Shown here piece after piece: positions 61,301 through 64,000 of a stretch of 64,000 bases of DNA. Under the pieces are notes generated by a model. The model did no database searches, had not been told where the DNA came from, and saw only the letters and a program-made list of their open reading frames with translations. Source of the DNA: BNXB01 sp031556375. GTDB taxonomy: Bacteria; Bacteroidota; Bacteroidia; Bacteroidales; Azobacteroidaceae. A program made the translations under genes and the position numbers. Each line of letters starts with the position of its first letter. The stretch's first letter is position 1. The stretch is taken from positions 62,001 through 126,000 of the forward strand of contig JAVBTA010000016.1 of NCBI GenBank assembly GCA_031556375.1, in the 5' to 3' direction.

Positions 61301-61733
61301 ATTTCAGGGTACAGCCCTTGTTTGGATGAGCTACCCGGAACAATTGTCCATGCCTCTTATGTGGGATGGTAATGCTTTGGAGTATTTTATGGATCGTTGG
61401 CATCCCATAGATCCGTTGGCAAATCCATATGATCCTGCAACTCAGTGGAATAAAGGATATTATTCTTATACGGCCAATACAAGGGCTCTTGGAACGAGGA
61501 ATATGCAAAATGCTTCTTATCTGCGTTTGAAAAGTATAGAATTAGGATATACGTTGCCTCATCAGTGGACCTCAAAAGTTGGTATCAAAAATCTCCGGGT
61601 TTATATTAATGCATACAATCTGATAACTATTACCGGAATCAAGAATGTAGATCCGGAGCATCCCGGAGATGATAGCGGATATTTGTATCCGTTGAATAAA
61701 ACATATAATTTCGGATTAAGTATTACCTTATAA
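58302..61733 (+). CDS. SusC/RagA-type TonB-linked outer-membrane transporter with STN domain
   Basis: A 1143-residue outer-membrane protein. A signal segment is followed by STN (about 27-105: LSIKNKPLKEVIREIEKNS), the carboxypeptidase-like domain (about 125-200: GTVFDESGEALPGVSVVVK), the TonB box/plug region (EVVVVGYGTQKKVTLTGAV, DVRGFGAPLVVIDG, SVLKDASAAIYGVRAANGVV) and barrel, ending FGLSITL. The barrel contains a Ca-binding-like loop DWNGDGVINEDDRHP (EF-hand-type DxNxDG, calcium sites are common in SusC). It is signalled to by the FecI/FecR pair upstream. Confidence 0.95.
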   Translation: MSNIKQITLRVLLGAIMLNLSTFMAVTQITLSIKNKPLKEVIREIEKNSDYRFFYNEDIPGLNTPVSIDIKNADIAKVMEQISKQASVSYTLKDNKQVVLSVNNPNATTQQQQEKTIRGTVFDESGEALPGVSVVVKGTSVGMATGVDGNYQIPIPSGNSILLFSYIGYQSQEIKVGTQSVINIVLKENTQSLSEVVVVGYGTQKKVTLTGAVSAINAGDIVTTKTENIQNALTGKIPGVRVVQKTSEPGVFSNSFDVRGFGAPLVVIDGVPRDNFQRLDPNDIESISVLKDASAAIYGVRAANGVVLITTKRGSGGRLELNYTGGFGIQTPSGLPKTVGAVDWLTLMNEKALHSPTNTSPPPYSQSYIDEYRNGTRVGSDWYPEVIQNTAPQTQHNLSASGGTDRVDYFMSMGYLHQDGFFKSNDLKYDRYNVRSNISAKISKYLKAELRISGILDERNQPGVDGSREVFKSLWRMDPIRSIYANNNSQYLGYIPNVVNPIALSTADIAGYKRTMNRWFQGSFDLTYDFPFLKGLQAKGLFSYDYRAESTKTYKKTFYLYEYNEAANSYKGYLNQSPPTLNRYFNERPVSLMQISLNYKNTFKEKHNVGALLLYEEQNNNGDNFYAQRDLILGGLDELLGGGTANQIGYMNPAGLYKNSNKGLVGRINYDFASKYIAEVSFRYDGSSKFPKDKQWGFFPAASVGWRISEESFMKDTESLSFIDNLKLRASYGTMGDDSASAYQFISGYTFPQAKGGNNIGLQGGSVFNGTFYPSIGYKNLPNPNITWYTVKTLNLGVDADFWKGLLGVQVDVFRRERDGLLATRRLSLPGTLGANLPQENMNSDLVKGIELALSHRNKIGDVGYNIAGNVSFTQLKWLNYDQAEAGNSYDYWRKTLGNRNPNIAWGYDYDGQFQNYNDIYTNMINHGESGNNYRLPGDYRYMDWNGDGVINEDDRHPIGSNFRDWDADGLVDDDQSVVPYIYYGLDLSANYKGIDLSMLFQGTALVWMSYPEQLSMPLMWDGNALEYFMDRWHPIDPLANPYDPATQWNKGYYSYTANTRALGTRNMQNASYLRLKSIELGYTLPHQWTSKVGIKNLRVYINAYNLITITGIKNVDPEHPGDDSGYLYPLNKTYNFGLSITL

Positions 61734-61744
61734 CTAACAGGACA

Positions 61745-63661
61745 ATGGAAAAATATATTAAATCTAAAATATTTTTTGTAATCATCTGTATTACATCATT
61801 TATGGCGTGTAACGATCTTGATATTCCTCCAATGGATGTTGTTCAGGATAAAGATTTGTTCAATAGTGAAGGAGGTATCAAGACGTATATGTCATCGTTG
61901 TACGAACGGCTTCCGATAGAAGATTTCAGGTTTAGTACCGATCAGGAAGATGGTTTTAATCATTGGAATATTAATGTACCTCTGGCCAATAATACAGGAG
62001 AAGAAATATCCCGTCGGGCAACCGGCATTAAGAATCCGGCAAGAGGATATTGGAATAATGCTTACATGGCAATACGTTATACTAATTATTTCCTGGAAAA
62101 TTTTCCCCAGTATTCAGGTAATTTTTCTGAACTTACAGCAAATACATATACCGGAGAAATTTACTTCCTGAGAGCATATTATTATTTTGCATTGGTAAAA
62201 AGATATGGCGGAATTCCGATTATCACAAAGACTCAATCCTATCCGGAACAATCGATAGAAGAACTACAAGTACCCAGAAATACAGAATTTGAAGTTTATG
62301 ACTTTATAAAGGAAGACCTGGATAAAGCGATTCTTTTACTTCCGGAGACTGTGGCCGACCGTGGCCGTGCAAATAAAAATATTGCGATAGCCTTGAAATC
62401 CAGGGCAATGTTGTTTGCCGGTTCAATTGCAAAATATGGTACTTATCCCGATTCCAGGTGTCCAAATGTGGGAATTCCAAAAGAACGGGCAAATGAATAC
62501 TTTAAGTTATCGTATGAAGCTTCAAAAATGCTTGAGAATAAATATGAACTTTATCGTGCAAATTCCGATAAAGCAAAAAATTTAATGGATTTGTTTGCTA
62601 CTGTTGCTGGAAACAAGGAATGTATTTTTGCCAGGGAATATGAATATCCCAATACTGGCCATGGTTTTGATGCTTTGCACATTCCTTCTTCTTTGAAAGG
62701 GCCTCAAGGGTATAGTTCCAGTTTCTGTCCAACTCTTGATTTTGTAGAAATGTTCGATGGATTGAATCTGGATGCTAAAGGAGAACTGGTAACCAGAGAT
62801 GCAGAAGGAAACTGTCTTTATTTCAATGATCGCTTAGATCCATTTAAGGATGCTGAACCCAGATTGAGAGCTTATGTACTTTTCCCCGGAGATATATTTA
62901 AAAATCAGGTTATTGACATACGCAGAGGTGTTTATGTAGGCTCGATCAGTCAGGGAATTAAATATTCTGATGACTTGAAAATAAATCCATTTACAAATGC
63001 ATCTCTTTGTATCAGAGGAGCTTCTGAAACCAGTAATCAGTTGGTGGATATTGGTGATGGTAAGAAGTTACCGGCTTCAGGGCTTGACGGATATTATGAT
63101 AACAGGGGACTAGGAACAATAACAGGATTTTATGTCCGTAAATTTTTGGATCCGAACTTACCTACGGGTTCTGTCCGCCTGGCCAATTATTCTACAACTC
63201 CGTGGATCGACATGCGTTATGCTGAAGTCTTATTAAACAGGGCTGAGGCTGCAATGGAAATGTATATTTCGGGATATGGAGTAGATGGAGTGGATCTTCA
63301 ACAAGATGCCTTTAATTGTATCAATGATATTCGTGACCGTGCCGGGGCTATTTTGCTGGCGTCTAAAAATGAAGTCGATATTCCTGTCGTAAGAAAAGAA
63401 CGAAAAAAAGAACTGGCTTTTGAGAATAAAACATGGTGGGATATTCGTCGTTGGCATACTGCTGATATTGAACTGAATCAACGAATTTTTAATATTATCC
63501 ATGTTTTCTATGTCAAAGAAAATGGAAAATATGTGTTCCAACGTCGTCCCGATGAAAGAAATTCCAGATATACTTTTAATGTTTCATGGTATTACGAAGC
63601 AATTCCGAGTGCAGAAATCAATAAAAATCCGAATTTATTACCAAATAACCCGGGTTATTAA
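61745..63661 (+). CDS. SusD/RagB-type outer-membrane lipoprotein
   Basis: A 638-residue surface lipoprotein, longer than the other two SusD proteins in this window. Lipobox FMACND (Cys22) with LDIPPMDVV, the family opening; TPR-like core (AYYYFALVKRYGGIPIITKT, FIKEDLDKAILLLPET, ALKSRAMLFAGSIAKYG); C-terminal MRYAEVLLNRAEAAMEMY, CINDIRDRAGAILL, ERKKELAFENKTWWDIRRWH and ending NPGY. Follows susC3 by 11 bases. Confidence 0.94.
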   Translation: MEKYIKSKIFFVIICITSFMACNDLDIPPMDVVQDKDLFNSEGGIKTYMSSLYERLPIEDFRFSTDQEDGFNHWNINVPLANNTGEEISRRATGIKNPARGYWNNAYMAIRYTNYFLENFPQYSGNFSELTANTYTGEIYFLRAYYYFALVKRYGGIPIITKTQSYPEQSIEELQVPRNTEFEVYDFIKEDLDKAILLLPETVADRGRANKNIAIALKSRAMLFAGSIAKYGTYPDSRCPNVGIPKERANEYFKLSYEASKMLENKYELYRANSDKAKNLMDLFATVAGNKECIFAREYEYPNTGHGFDALHIPSSLKGPQGYSSSFCPTLDFVEMFDGLNLDAKGELVTRDAEGNCLYFNDRLDPFKDAEPRLRAYVLFPGDIFKNQVIDIRRGVYVGSISQGIKYSDDLKINPFTNASLCIRGASETSNQLVDIGDGKKLPASGLDGYYDNRGLGTITGFYVRKFLDPNLPTGSVRLANYSTTPWIDMRYAEVLLNRAEAAMEMYISGYGVDGVDLQQDAFNCINDIRDRAGAILLASKNEVDIPVVRKERKKELAFENKTWWDIRRWHTADIELNQRIFNIIHVFYVKENGKYVFQRRPDERNSRYTFNVSWYYEAIPSAEINKNPNLLPNNPGY

Positions 63662-63679
63662 TCTTAAAAATCAGGAAAA

Positions 63680-64000
63680 ATGAAGAAGATAATTTTTAAT
63701 ATCATTTTAAGCGTAGTTACCTTTTGTGTGTATTCTTCTTGCAATGAATACGATACGTTCGATGAGCCGGATCAGATTCTTACAGGAAGAGTGATTGACA
63801 AAAATACAGGAGAACCGCTGGAAACGGAAACAAATGGAGTCCGTATTAAGATGGAAGAACTGAGTTGGAGTAGTACCCCAACTCCCTGGTATATTCCAAG
63901 TAAACAAGATGGTACATTTCAGAATACGAAAGTCTTTAAAGGAAGTTATATGGTAACTCCAATTGAAGGACCTTTTTATCCGATTGAGGGTAAGGAGGTT
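63680..64000 (+). CDS. DUF3823 lipoprotein, 3' end outside the window
   Basis: ATG 63680, open to the right edge. Lipoprotein signal with lipobox YSSC (Cys21), then EYDTFDEPDQILTGRVIDKNTGEPLETE, the DUF3823 opening (an Ig-like/carboxypeptidase-regulatory beta fold; split by family comparison). DUF3823 proteins accompany SusC/SusD pairs and probably bind substrate at the cell surface. It starts 19 bases after susD3 and is part of the same operon; the rest of the locus, including any enzymes, lies beyond the window. Confidence 0.85.
   Translation, partial: MKKIIFNIILSVVTFCVYSSCNEYDTFDEPDQILTGRVIDKNTGEPLETETNGVRIKMEELSWSSTPTPWYIPSKQDGTFQNTKVFKGSYMVTPIEGPFYPIEGKEV

Noticed and set aside
1..64000. 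CRISPR array, prophage, IS element or integrative element
   Set aside because: No regularly spaced repeats, transposase, integrase, or phage structural genes were seen in any frame.

Overview
The window is a typical chromosomal stretch from a member of the order Bacteroidales (Bacteroidota). The evidence is three SusC/SusD outer-membrane pairs, two FecI-type sigma / FecR anti-sigma pairs, many lipoproteins with Bacteroidota-type signal peptides, promoters of the TTTG-N19-TAnnTTTG type, almost no Shine-Dalgarno sequences, and family-specific genes (DUF3822, DUF4270, DUF4476, DUF3823). The DNA is AT-rich. I cannot assign a genus from sequence alone. Coding density is high. No gene-free stretch exceeds about 300 bases; the longest, 32165-32463, holds a decayed fecR remnant and a hairpin. 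There are no rRNA genes, CRISPR arrays, insertion sequences or prophage genes; one tRNA (His) is present.

Left part (1-24.7 kb), mostly housekeeping: a partial DUF349 protein, phosphofructokinase, a TPM-domain membrane protein with dGTPase, purM overlapping a radical SAM gene, a SAM methyltransferase, an exported Gfo/Idh oxidoreductase + DUF1080 pair, a HAD nucleotidase with a coiled-coil lipoprotein, rsmI, a RecD-like helicase, DUF3822-rsmD-DUF4476, a Ca2+ P-type ATPase followed closely by a solitary DNA methyltransferase, a Pif1-like helicase and phosphoglycerate mutase.

24.8-34.1 kb: a polysaccharide-utilisation-type locus read on the minus strand in the order sigma factor, FecR, (fecR scar), SusC, SusD, and a two-domain enzyme joining a BNR_4-type propeller to a GH105-type unsaturated uronyl hydrolase. 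A perfect 21-bp inverted repeat sits between susD and the enzyme.

34.2-45.3 kb: tRNA-His, folD, ffh, a panD-DUF2156-GNAT-MATE cluster, an EptA-like phosphoethanolamine transferase overlapping panC, a truncated GT5-like protein and a DUF4270 lipoprotein.

45.3-51.6 kb: a second SusC/SusD locus without an adjacent sigma/anti-sigma pair. It ends in an Ig-like lipoprotein and a membrane-anchored glycerophosphodiester phosphodiesterase, which suggests a phosphodiester-containing substrate rather than a plain glycan.

51.8-55.3 kb: carB standing alone, behind its own promoter, a possible 20-codon leader peptide and a strong intrinsic terminator in the leader. This is a candidate attenuator and the most interesting regulatory signal I see.

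55.3-64 kb: a TraB/GumN protein, then a third locus (sigma factor, FecR with its own promoter, SusC, SusD, DUF3823) that runs off the right edge.
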